Shown here piece by piece: positions 12,000 through 24,618 of a stretch of DNA of 64,000 bases. The notes beneath the pieces are model-generated. The model had not been told where the DNA came from. It did no database searches and saw only the letters and a list, made by a program, of their open reading frames with translations. A program made the position numbers and the translations under genes. Within the stretch, counting starts at the first letter, position 1; each line of letters starts with the position of its first letter. Source of the stretch: Tremella fuciformis (lineage: Eukaryota; Basidiomycota; Tremellomycetes; Tremellales; Tremellaceae); contig CP136496.1 of the NCBI GenBank assembly GCA_032768795.1, positions 1,922,001 to 1,986,000 on the forward strand, given 5' to 3'.

Positions 12000-12217
12000 T
12001 GGGTGGTGGGGTCTAAGGGGTGAGCTCTCAGCTCTCCGCTATAGGTTATGGGCTGCGCTGACAGATCAGGATCTCATGATCGCCTCTCACCACCCATTAT
12101 GCCGGGCCTTGTCCACGATACCCCGTACAGTATAATATCACCCGCATTCAGGACACCTGTCTGCAAGTCCGCCCGTGTGTAGCCATAGTCATACACGACA
12201 TGCAACGACCATGATAG

Positions 12218-12721
12218 TTATCCTCGCAATCCCCCGCAGCAGAGTCTTTCAAGCTTGGCGCCCCCTCCTTCCTGCCAGTTCAGCGCACACACCAACGAGC
12301 TTGCCGACACGCTCACCATATGCAGATTCGCCTCGATCTTATACGTCCTTCCTACCTCCATCCCAGCCATCTTCGGCGTCTGGTCCTTTCCCAGCTTGTC
12401 GGCGGCGTAAAGGAAGACATACGTGTCGTTCTCGTCAGCACGATCAAGACATTTGCACTGAACCAAACTCACTAGGCTCAACACCCTTGATCTTTTCATA
12501 CGCCGAGAAGACCTTCCCCAACAGTGTCGTTGGCTTGACTACAAAGTTCGTCTCAACTTCCTTGTCCTGGACAAACTATGATCAGGAAGCGAGCTCCAGC
12601 TGGCGACTAGCTCACAGTAACCACGAGCTGCACCTGGATGCATTAGCTGACTTGTCGAGGCATCCACGCTCACTTTTCCACTCGACCTGAGAACCTCGTC
12701 CTCTTTCTCAGAGTCGGACAT
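12218..12721 (-). CDS. SUMO-like protein A
   Basis: Ubiquitin-like protein of the SUMO type. It starts MSDSEKEDE; the beta-grasp region reads VQLVVT, then FVVKPTTLLGKVFSAYEKIKG, then VFLYAADKLGKDQTP and MAGMEVGRTYKIEA. These align with SUMO's RFLYDG-x-DQTP-x-ME region and IIEA strand. Exons: 12721-12674, 12633-12616, 12566 to about 12483, 12430-12317, 12271-12218, about 105 aa. The last join places Gly-Gly ten residues after the start of the IEA strand, exactly where Smt3 carries its own, followed by a 14-residue tail for a SUMO protease to remove. Odd point: at the third intron the best-looking donor (GTGAGT at 12472) breaks the frame; only a weaker GTTGAG donor (12482) keeps it. It is the 3'-most of three tandem SUMO-like genes. 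Confidence 0.72.
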
Positions 12722-12950
12722 GGCAATGAATCGTACTTAGGAACTTCTGCAGCGAGAAGAAGCAGAGATGAAGAGGAAGAGGACAGATGTGCATGGCATG
12801 GAAGTGATGAGATTGATGGTGATCAGGGTCGTGGACCGTCCGGGGTGGCCCGTGCTCATTCTGAGGCTTCTATTGACATTCGACACTAGACACGCAACAC
12901 GAAACAGCAGATACAGCAAAGACAATACGTGACGATTATTGTGAGGCCCT

Positions 12951-13390
12951 TCATCCGCCTGTCTGCGCCATCAGTGCTGCACTCGCTTCCTGGTTAGGGC
13001 GTACCGGTTCAACCATCGCGTCAATGCGATATGTCCCGCCAGCTCTCATGTTGCAATCGGCAGGCGTCTGACGGTCCGCCACTCGACGTCCTTGGTGCAG
13101 AAACCGGTAAACTGCAGAGTCAGCCGTGAACAAAGTCGAGCAGCTCACCTCCACGAACACGTAGACCCCGCAGGAAGCTCTCGAACACCTGTCCAAGAGG
13201 ATGCGTACGATGGACCCGATACTCGATCATCTGATGTGCTTGTTCCAGGGTCGCCTGCGCGTGAGTCGCAGCGCAAGCATGATGCAGTCCGGTGCACATA
13301 ATCGAAAATCACGATCTTGACCTGCTGGTCAGCATTTGACTGCATGGCAACGGCTCTCTTGCCCTCTGACTGCTCCTGAGTTCCGGGCAT
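12951..13390 (-). CDS. SUMO-like protein B, ending in Gly-Gly
   Basis: Three exons (13390-13298, 13254-13149, 13111-12951) encode 119 aa. A beta-grasp pattern is visible: VKIVIFDY strand, an LGQVFESFLRG helix, then YRFLHQGRRVADRQTP and NMRAGGTYRIDA, matching the SUMO RFLxxGxRxxDxQTP region. The protein stops right after MAQTGG, so the diglycine is already exposed, as in mature SUMO. The linker between the last strand and Gly-Gly is longer (about 20 residues) than in Smt3. The second intron is just 37 nt, with GTGAGC, GCTGAC and TGCAG signals. The N-terminal 25 residues are polar. It lies between SUMO-like genes A and C on the same strand. Conjugation to targets is inferred only from the fold and the tail. 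Confidence 0.72.
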
Positions 13391-13436
13391 TCCGCCTCGG
13401 AATCCGGGTCGTCTGGGTCTGGGACTTCCCGCGCGC

Positions 13437-14031
13437 TCAGATATTCAGCCTTGAGCAGATTCGAGGCGGTTGGGGAACATACATCGGAGTGATCACTGCG
13501 GTCGGCGTGCGCGAGGGCGCGAACAGCGGGCTTTCTGGAACCAGAACGTTCCGTGTCAGAGCCGCATGATGCGCTGATCGAATGGGCGGAACGGGCTGCC
13601 GTGGGGGCACGACAGCCCGGGCTGTCGCTCCTCCGAGTCGGATCTCGTATGTCCTACCTGTCCTCATGCCCAGCTTGTCGGGCCAATCGCTTGGCATCAC
13701 CCTTGCCTCGCGCCAGTGTAGGTCGAAGGGGCCTGCTATGAGCTTTTTGTCGGTGGGCTAGGGTGTCGTACCATGCGGCAGGCCAGTCTCGTGTACACAG
13801 CTCTGCAGCATTCGCACGAAGAGCACGGTCGGGCGAACTTGGACGACCAATTCGTTCGAGGGGGGAGGCAGCTGACCGAGTCAGACGGTCGCGCTGTGCG
13901 TTGCGCTGCGCGTACGCGAAAAACAACCTGCACCTGTTCGGTAAGGTATCGTTCGGGTAGCATCAAGGTCCACAACGTACCAGGCCTTCCTCTCTCATCA
14001 ACGCGTCTTCGTCATCGTCGTAGTCCGACAT
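13437..14031 (-). CDS. SUMO-like protein C, with extended tail
   Basis: Four exons (14031-13981, 13933-13916, 13871-13772, 13735-13437) give 155 aa. It starts MSDYDDDEDALM. It has a VQVVFR strand, an LVVQVRPTVLFVRMLQSC strand-helix segment, a diverged middle (DLHWREARV) and WPDKLGMRTGRTYEIRLGG, parallel to the DxTP-x-LGMxxG-x-YxI end of gene A. Gly-Gly is followed by ATARA and a Pro-rich tail of about 55 residues, so it would need processing to act as a modifier. Two phase-0 introns bracket the first strand exactly as in gene A, evidence of duplication. It is the most diverged of the three and could have lost conjugation. Confidence 0.65.
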
Positions 14032-14218
14032 GGTCTGCTGCTCGACGAGCGGCATCAATGTAGTGCGGCAGGAGATAAGCGGAACATGAGAAAGAATGAG
14101 AAGAGGTGAAGATCAAGTTAGAGGTCTGTGCGCTGTGTTTGAATGGTCGAATTGCCCAGATCAGATGCCTCCCCTGTGCCTTGCAAGACGAGAATGTCGA
14201 CGCACGCACCCATGCATG

Positions 14219-14916
14219 CTATCTTACAAGAGGTTCGGGGAGCGTGATAGCTCCTTGTGCTGTGGCTGCAATGCCCGACGAGATGTAGCCAACGTAGGGC
14301 ATAAGCGAATACGACAACGTCAGGTTGGCAGACTCGACACCCCTTCATACGGCGTCAGCAATCAACGTTCTCATCGCATGAAGACGGCAAATCACCTGAA
14401 GCTGCCGGACGGATGTCTCCACGGGTACTTGTTCTTGCCTTCCTCGACCCGAACCTTGCCCCTGCCCTTCTTCCCCTTGCCCTGCGCGACCTTCTTGCCC
14501 ACGGCCCGAAAATCGCGCGTGTCTGCGCGCGTGATGATCCTGTCCCACAGCACGACCTCATGGCTAGCCCCTGCCGATGGCTCGTCGTACGTCGCTGTCA
14601 GGTAGAGAAAGAGCTGCTTAGTATTGTACGAGTTGAGCAGCGTTGTTAGGTCGGTCCGCATATCGAATCGGAGCGATGCGAGCTCTTCATTCCTGGCGCC
14701 ATACCGCCTCAGCCGACCATGCTGACTGTTGCCTCAGCTTTTAAACGACTCGCGGCTGAGGTAGTCTGACACGATAAGATCCTTGACATCTATCTTGCCC
14801 ATCTCCACCTGAGGCAGGGCGAGGAACGAGGCCACCGAGATGAGCCCGAGAAGGATCATTATGTAGGTCGTTGCCAGTGACGTGAGATTGTTGAGGCGCT
14901 GAAAGGTCGAGTACAT
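14219..14916 (-). CDS. SPC3: Signal peptidase complex subunit 3
   Basis: ER-membrane subunit of the signal peptidase complex; Spc3/SPC22-23 is essential for cleavage in yeast. Exons 14916-14773, 14721-14396 and 14342-14219 encode 197 aa. It starts MYSTFQRLN, followed by a single membrane anchor (about residues 15-37), then a lumenal beta-sandwich: DMRTDLTTLLNSYNTKQLFLYLTATY is the family's core segment (here described only, residues about 75-100), followed by a DRII strand, a basic Lys/Gly-rich loop, NKYPWRHPSGSF, and the C-terminal YSLMPYVGYISSG strand. The length is typical. It shares its promoter head-to-head with KAR2, another ER gene. Confidence 0.93.
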
Positions 14917-15067
14917 CTTGCTCGAGCGAGCGCCGCCTGCTCAGTGGTCTGCCACCTGTCACTCTCCTCTGCTTCTGTGAGCGTCGTGGGTGGATTGCTG
15001 AGTGCAGCTAACGGACCGTCTTCCACGCGCCTGCCTTTGTGGTCGGGAGAAAATGGGATAAATGAGG

Positions 15068-15080
15068 TTCTGGAATATTC
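15068..15080. promoter_or_regulatory. Heat-shock element
   Basis: TTCTGGAATATTC is a perfect three-unit nTTCnnGAAnnTTC heat-shock element, about 150 bp upstream of the KAR2 ATG in the promoter shared with SPC3. Hsf1 binding is inferred from the consensus. Confidence 0.65.
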
Positions 15081-15090
15081 GCCGGCCTGC

Positions 15091-15097
15091 CAGCGTG
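15091..15097 (+). promoter_or_regulatory. UPRE-like core
   Basis: CAGCGTG, followed by TC, equals the core of the yeast KAR2 unfolded-protein response element bound by Hac1. It lies 11 bp from the heat-shock element. The motif is short, so a chance match is possible, but the position in a BiP promoter makes it credible. Confidence 0.5.
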
Positions 15098-15156
15098 TCA
15101 GTCTCATCGTCAGGCGACGTGGCAGACGCGCTGGAATTTCCATCTCACCCATCGAC

Positions 15157-15164
15157 TTTATATA
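15157..15164 (+). promoter_or_regulatory. TATA box of KAR2
   Basis: TTTATATA lies about 65 bp upstream of the KAR2 ATG, downstream of the HSE and UPRE-like sites, in the order expected for a stress-inducible promoter. Confidence 0.55.
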
Positions 15165-15226
15165 CTGTACAAGGCGAGGAGATATTCGGCACGACTCGCA
15201 CCGTTTGTCTCACTTCTCCAAACACG

Positions 15227-17588
<2,362 letters not shown>

Positions 17589-17852
17589 ACGTGTCCTTGA
17601 TCCTTGCATAGCATATCAGATTCAGACAAAGAGAGAGAGGCCCAGAAGAGATGCATGCATCAACGACACCATGAATCATTGAATGATGTGCCACTTTGAT
17701 GCCACGTGACATTGGATCCTGACTGTTTGCTTGGTCGCGCCTGCCTTTGCTTCCTGGTGATTTCACCCAAAAAGCACCCTGGCCATCCAAAACACCTTGT
17801 ACTCTCTTTCATCTTACCTGGTCGGCCTCTTCTTCCCTCGTCTGGAGGGGCG

Positions 17853-20130
17853 ATGAGCATCCTCACACCCTCCAGAGGTAACCTTCTCCCCATACACAAC
17901 CCCTCTCATGGTCCCCTCCAACCCTCGGCTATGCCCGCCCCGCCTCCCTCGGCATCCCCTCGTCCACCCGCGCCGTTCCCCGTCTCTGACAAGATAGCGC
18001 AGAGTCGAAAGGCTCAGCAGGTCGAAGCCGATCCGATACAGGCCTGGAGAGACGCCATGATGGCTGCGCGAGCACCCAACGGCTCTCGGGACGCGCTGGC
18101 ACCTATCGCGCCCAACAACGCGCATGTCAACTCTGTACAGCGTCCGAGCGCAAGCGCGAGTGGCAGTAAACCTGCTCCCAACGCTTTCGCCGCCAAACGA
18201 TCTTCCCTTTCCGCCTCTATACCACGTCCAGCCCCCTACCCAGACGTATTCGCCCCGCGGGAGAGTACGGCCTCTGCTACTCGTCCGACTCTTCGCGACT
18301 TATCGGTCAACACCCCTCAACATGTTGGCAAGAGGCAGAGGGAGTATGGCTCGGCATCGACGGCAAAGCGGTCTCGAGTAGCGGAAGGGAACGCGACTGA
18401 GAGGTCGAGAGACGCGACGCAGCACGAGTGGGCTATCAAATGGCGCAAGGCGTTTCCCACTCTCGTGTTCCACTTTGAGATTGGCCTGGAGGATGGTTCC
18501 GCCCGGAACCTCAAGCCGCGCTTGATGAAGATGGGCAGTGTGAGTCAAGGCTGTTTGTTACTATTAGCAGTCACTGACCCAGCCAGCGTATTGACCAATT
18601 CTTTTCGCAGAAGATCACGCATCTCATTGTCAAGAACGCCGGATCTCCTCAGAAACCCAAAATCATCGCCCCAATTCGGCAGCTTGATCCGCGGAATTCC
18701 CCTCGTAACCCTTTCAACGATAATATGGGCGTCACGGATCTGGCTCAGAAGGCAAAGGCGATGGGTATCAAAGTCTGGTCTGTCAAGAGTGCGTCTTCCA
18801 GCTCCGATTATGTGAAAGTGCAGATTGAGATGTGCAGAACTGGCAGAGATGCTCGATCTCCTTGCTCCCGTGGAGGCTTCGGCTCGAGACTCGCTCTCGA
18901 CCCTGCTCGAGGATGAGAGGCTTCACGGCACTCGCGAACGCGACGTGAACGCTCCGCGGCCTGACTATTACTACTTCAAACCAGGCAGCAAGCATTTGCT
19001 CGTCGAAGATGCGACTGGAAGACACCGTACCATAATGGTCAAAGAGTACAACTCGAAGCCGGGCGAGGCTCCAGAATGGCCTGTCCTCTTTGAGACTTTC
19101 CTCCGACCGTCTTCGTCCAGCGTAGCACCGGTTCCGATCGATGAGCTCAAGGCACGCGCAGAGGCTTTGTACGTCGATTGCCGCACCTATAAAGGCGAGC
19201 AGCCGCCAACAATGCTCCGCCGATCAACGTCCATGCAGCAATTCCCGGGCACTCCGAGACTGCCTATCGCCCGACCGTATCAGAATGCATCGGGCAATTC
19301 AGTCGTCCTCACCTCGAACATTGCCTCAACTTCCACCGCAAATCAGTCACCCATGATGCAAGACGGTGTCCCCGCATTGGGTACCGGAAAGGATCGAGCG
19401 ATCTTGCAGATGAGTAAACGAGTCCAGGTCCTCAAAGGCAATGCCCGACTGGCTGCCGCGAAGCGCATGTCCGATGAACAGCCTCTGGCCATCGCTCGAC
19501 GTGCGTCCACGAGCTCGACTTCGAGTCAATCAGCCCACAAGACCTTCATGACCCAGGATCAGGTTGTCAAGATGCTGCGGCAGGCGCGGGGTCCAATTGC
19601 TGACGATCCGAGCGTGACCGCAGCTATGCGGATTCAGAATCGAAAGAACGTTGATGCTGGCCTCAAAGCTCGGTCGCAGGACACGGGTGCTGGTTATTGC
19701 GAGAATTGCCGCATCAAGTTCACCGACTTCTCATCGGTGAGCTCGTTATCCGATGTCCACGGGCAGGGGCTGACACAACCAGCATGTGGTGTCAAAGAAA
19801 CACCGTAAATACGCCACCAATCCCGCCAACTTTCGTGAATTGGACGCCCTTTTGGCCATGCTACAGCGACCTCTAAGGTCCTGGAGTGCTCCCGACCTGC
19901 TGCTGCCTTGCACAGCCAAACACGGCAAAGTATCCGACTGCGAATCGTGCAACTTTGACTACGACGAGCATGTGGCAAGATACGAGGGTGAGGTTGACGA
20001 GGAGGACGAAGAGGGAGAGTCGAGCGAAGAGGATGAGACTGGTACCGGCAGCCACGAGGGCGGCTCCGACGATCTTTCTGCGGACGAAGATGCGTCTGAG
20101 GAAGACGAAGAACATTATGAAGACGAGTGA
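17853..20130 (+). CDS. DBF4: Dbf4/Dfp1-type regulatory subunit of Cdc7 kinase
   Basis: Activates Cdc7 to fire replication origins in S phase (family knowledge). Exons 17853-18539, 18587-18788, 18838-19736 and 19783-20130 give 711 aa. The start is the first in-frame ATG. The N-terminal about 180 residues are disordered and Pro/Ser/Arg-rich. Motif N (BRCT-like) follows: WRKAFPTLVFHFEI to RIDQFFSQKITHLIV. Motif M is at YYYFKPGSKHLLVEDATGR, and motif C is a CCHH finger spanning the last intron (CENCRIKFTDFSSH, then KKHRKYA). The last 60 residues are strongly acidic (Glu/Asp/Ser). The three motifs in order are diagnostic. The 265 bp upstream of the ATG contain one CACGTG at about 17704. Confidence 0.93.
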
Positions 20131-20398
20131 GGATGAGAGGAGCTGAGGAGGTCCCGACGCATAGCATTTGCATACGGCCAACTACAACAGGTCAGCATCA
20201 CCATGTTCCACCAGCATCGCATTGTGCCATGTACGTACATATATGTTTTTAATCTTTGTGAGCATCATGCAGCATGTACAGAAGTCCATGTCCAATGTCA
20301 AGATGCATGAGATCAAGAGAGGCACAGGGCACCGGTGTGGCTAGGTGTATGTATATACGTACTTATCAGAAGATGAGAGAAGCCTCGTCCTCGCATAT

Positions 20399-23367
20399 TC
20401 ACTTATCTTCCGTCAAGAGGAAGCGAACGACGGCCGACACCGTGTCGCCAATCTTGCTCATCCCTTCCAAGACCTTCACCCTACGCTCAATATCCAGCCT
20501 CTTCTTCTCCTGCAACTCCTTGCCACGGACGAGGTACTCCATCATCCTGCCGCCCGCATGTACAGCCTCGCGCGTCTGCGCGGTGTACCGAGCCAACTCC
20601 GCCTCCAGCTCGGACTCGAGCGATGCGAGCTCTTGCTCGCTCTCGGCCGACTCGTCGATCTCGCCTTCTTCCGCCATGGCAATGCCATCGAGCACTTTAA
20701 GCACCTTCGTGATGAATGTATCGACGCGCGCTGGGGTGAAACCGCGAGCTGAGAGGACCTTCTCGAATTCGCGACCAGAGAGGAAAGCCTCGTCGGTGGC
20801 GTACAGGTCTTGTTGCAGACCCCGGCGAGTCGAGTCGATCTCAGTGGCAATGAGACATGAATGGGCGATCCAATTGGCAGCGTCATGTTTCGGCAGGGAC
20901 TCCCTCACTAGTTGCAACAACTTTCGCAGCGTTTTAGTCCCAATTTTGATCGGATGCTCGATCGGTTCCGCGGCGGAGTTGGTCAAGGGGGGTTTATTCT
21001 GCCCGTTGGGCACCTGAGGTAGAGCCGTGAAGCTGGGTGTAGGTACCGTGCCGTAAGCAGGCGATTGGCTTTTCGTGTGGTTAGGAGGTCGTTCGGCTGT
21101 GTTGGGTGTTGGAGGAAGAGGTGACGGGCGGACTTGAGCATGAGGATCGACAGGAGCCAACGTGCTAGCTGGCGGTGTAGATCGCGATTCGGCCTTCACC
21201 ATCGGATGGTAAGGAGGCATCGACTCAGACGCTAGCGCCTGCATTTTGCTCTCAGCCTCAGATGTGACACTGTCACGGCGCGGGTCCTTCAACTGAGTGG
21301 GGACATCGGGTTGGACAGTCGCCTCTGATGCCTCGGCGGGCAGTGATTCGCGACGAGGACGCTTGTGCGGAGATGGCGAGTTGACTGATGAGACGGGAGA
21401 TCTGGATGTGAGCTGGTCATCATCGGCCACGTGAAAAATCACGCACGAAGCTGGTATTTTCGCCGGAGTGGCCTCCCTGACCTCGGGCTCCCTGCTACGC
21501 TTCCGCACGACTTCCTCGACCGTGGCCGGGGCAGCTGGCGGTGCCGAAACCTCTTGCTGATCGGCTTTACCTCCCCGTGCCCAGTCAGGTAGATTAGGAA
21601 AGTCCGTCGCCACGCTTGAGGGGACCAGTCGAGGTGGCTCCGCTTTCACAACAGTCAATTTGCCTCGCCAGTTCCGCCATATTTCCAGATCGGGATCGTT
21701 GGCCCGTCCAAATTCTGTGTCCAGGTCGATTGGCTTTTGATTCAACGCTTGTAATGCCGCGTCCCCGGCACTGAGTTCGGAATAGGCAACATAGGCAAAC
21801 CTGGGCAAGGTCGCAGAGACGTGGTAGATGTCGACAGCCACACTGGTATGTCAGCTGCTTTGCATCTGATATGAGATAGGTCGCACATATTCCCAAATTG
21901 GGAGAAGAGAATGCCCAGATCCTTCGCCGATGCATCGTTGGGAAAGCTGCGGCATTAACGACACTCAGGATACCAATACTGGACGCACCTCGTTACGAAA
22001 ACAGACCCCTCTTTGACTTGCATAGCATCCTCGTCCACCTCGGGTTGCTGTATTGCGTCGTCGTGCGCCACACTCACGGGTTTGGGCGGTAGAGACGGAT
22101 GTCGTGCGGATAAATCAAGCTTGAGGTCATTGCTGAGGGACACGTTGAGAGGTTTGGCAGGTGATAAGACCGGAGGTTTTGGTCTGTCGAAGGGTAGCTT
22201 GATACGAGATGGATCCGAGTCTCCTCGTTGCCAAGGCCCAGCTTCGCAGCTTCCAGCAGGAGCCGGGTCCCCGCCAAGTCGGCGATACGCCTCTCCGAGA
22301 GTCCCCTCCTTTTTGCGTTTGAGGTACGAGTTGCTGGCGGCGACAAAGGCGATTTTACCGGCGAGCACTTGACCTTCAAGTTGAGGGTTCTTCGGCAGCC
22401 AGACCAGAGTCATCTTGGCTTGCAAGAATTCTGTGCAGACTTCACGCCACACGCGATCGAACCGGAGAGCCTCGGAACAAGAAGACGTATCGATACCGAC
22501 GATGGCGGCTTGAGAACTGCTGAAGACGACGAGCTCGTGATTGATGGGGGTTGCATCCTTGATGGACTGATGCAGCCGCTCTTGGAATCCTTCTGCCGCC
22601 TTGCAGATCCCTCCAATTTCAGCATTGAGAGCATCTTCACCGTCAAGAGCGCCGCGCATCTTGCTTCCTGACCGCCCAGACTCGATGATCCACTCAACGG
22701 CAGCAGACCAGCCTTCGCCAGCTCTTGCAGCGCCATCGGCATACCAGACTGCCTCGTTGCGCATGCACAGTTGGCGGTGAACGTCAAGGGCGTCATCTCG
22801 ACTGAGTGTCACGTACTTGACAATCGGCAGATGACTTGGGGGGAGGGCATGCATGGCCGTGGTGTATGTGCCAACGGTCATCATCTGGGGCTGGGTGATG
22901 AGTGATAGCTCTTGAGAGTCGACATTGTCTCTTGAAGGTATTGGGCGACGATCGGGAAGAGGTCCAGACCGTTGTGGCGGGGAAACGATGCGTGTTGCGG
23001 ACGATGGGGCCGAGTAAGTGTCAGTCCTGATAGGCGGTATCGCCGATGGTGGTTGCGGAGGCAGCCGCAGGGCAGGCGTGCCGGGGTCATAGGAAGCTTG
23101 AGCAGGCGAGTACGGGTCGTAATGCTGTGCACTTTCAAAGGACCTCCGAGGTTGTTCATAAGCATAAGCCGATCTTGGTTGTCCATCATAGCTCTCGTAG
23201 GGTCGGTATTGGGCTGGTGGGGGAACGGCGGGTGCGGGAGGGTAAGCATAGGCGGGGAGTTCGCGTCCAGGTGTTGAGGTGCCGTAAGGTGAGGTTTCGG
23301 AATAGGGTTGACTGGGAGAATACCGTCCCGCCGCTCGTGTGGGCGGGAATGGCGGGAAGTTGCTCAT
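20399..23367 (-). CDS. Degenerate RNase H-like fold fused to an RRM and coiled coil
   Basis: Exons 23367-21989, 21946-21887 and 21842-20399 encode 960 aa. The N-terminal 190 residues are Pro/Tyr/Ser-rich. Next comes an RNase H-like segment: YADGAARAGEGWSAAV carries the first acidic residue, an AEIGG helix the second, VVFSSSQAAI is the strand where active enzymes have DSQ, and VWLPKNPQLEG replaces the usual GNExAD. So key acids are missing. An RRM follows, with its halves joined by splicing (VFVTSFPNDASAKDLGILF; FGNIVAVDIYHV; RFAYVAYS). Then come a long disordered region and a C-terminal helical domain with a Glu-rich coiled coil (about residues 850-940). I infer an RNA-binding, non-catalytic protein. 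The partner is unknown. Confidence 0.7.
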
Positions 23368-23952
23368 CTTGCAGGCGTGTTCGTCGTCGATGGTGTGATC
23401 AGCAGTCGTCAAGAAATAGCAATTGCTGCAAGATGCGTGAGGCGCGCGTGGTAGGATGAAACCTGATCGTCAGAACGGAGTCAGACTGTGTCAACTGAGT
23501 AGGACTGGGCCAGCAGAGTCAGCCAGAACTCACTGCTGGTCAGACCATTAGGTCATCAGACGTCTATACTTGTGGTCGGGAGCTTGATGTGACAGGTCTT
23601 GCAGGAAGGACTGCCCAAAATTGATCGCCACTGGTAAAGAGTACGGGAAGGGGGATTGGGGAACAAGAGAGTCAGACTGAAAAATCAAAGATCGTATGAG
23701 CGGATTCTGAGTGGCCGGTATGATCGTATATCTTGGATGTCAATGCCGGCGCAGCAAGAAGACAGTGCGTCAAGAAGCTATTGGATATCGATTGGTGAAC
23801 GAGGTGACAAGGTAGAAGAGAGAAAGTGACTGTTCCAGCCCCGGCCAACGGAACACTGGGCGGAAGTATTTTAAATGGCCCTCCCCCCTTTCAGATGTCT
23901 GAAGAAGATGTCACTGAAAGGTCGGTGTCTTGCGGTCACCACCAGTCTGAAG
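23368..23952. other. Divergent intergenic region
   Basis: This lies between the RNase H-like/RRM gene and the small membrane-protein gene. I see no gene. A run of C and T at about 23879-23893 may be a promoter pyrimidine tract for the plus-strand gene. Confidence 0.45.
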
Positions 23953-24295
23953 ATGGCTCCGCTGAGCCCTGATGCAAAGCGCTTGCGCGTGAGTCCCGGT
24001 CGCTCACATCCGGAGGATCAAGCTTGCTCGTGACACTGATGAGGCAGAACATCATCATCTCTTTGCCGGTGCTCGTGGTCACTTCGGCCATCCTCTATCG
24101 TCGGGGTATGCTGGTAGCGGAACTGGCTGGCACAACTGCTAACATGATCCAGCTTTTCTTGGTGAGGAGCAGCGTCGGATACCACAAACCCCATCGGATG
24201 GACATGTCAAGGCGCACGACAAGATACTCGGTGCTGGGGCGAGCGAAATAGGGGGAGCTCCATGGCAAGCACAAAACCACAAGACCGGCAGATGA
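23953..24295 (+). CDS. Small single-pass membrane protein, probably mitochondrial
   Basis: Three exons (23953-23988, 24048-24105, 24153-24295) encode 78 aa. It starts MAPLSPDAKRLR, then one hydrophobic helix (NIIISLPVLVVTSAILYRR), then a polar, charged tail. Introns have GTGAGT/CTGAT/CAG and GTATGC/CTAAC/CAG signals, which supports the gene. A basic flank plus one helix resembles small inner-membrane assembly factors of mitochondria, and MIC10 is the convergent neighbour, but this location is only an inference. I do not recognise the family. Confidence 0.6.
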
Positions 24296-24618
24296 CGACA
24301 AACACTGCCCAGGGTCGAGAACACACTACAAGGGCACCCATGTCCCCCCAGACAGACTGTTTTCGAGCAGATCACGCATCCCGCGCGACAAAGGCGGGGG
24401 GCATGGCCTGATGGGGCCCGCAGAACCACTTCGTAGTGCGCAGAACGAGGTCGTAGTGCGAGGCAGTCGCCGTTCGTATGTTAATCAGGTGCATGCCGTG
24501 ATGTCATCTATCCTCGTCTTCCATCTACCGTCGCTCGGCCGGAAGGACTTTGGTGCCGGGTAGAACATAGGGGTTGAGGGAGTAGTTGCACTGGGAGTCA
24601 GGCGATCTTTCGAGTAAA

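Noticed and set aside
13654..13926. A 90-codon minus-strand frame across SUMO-like gene C
   Set aside because: It runs through two introns; the spliced frame matches the SUMO pattern better.
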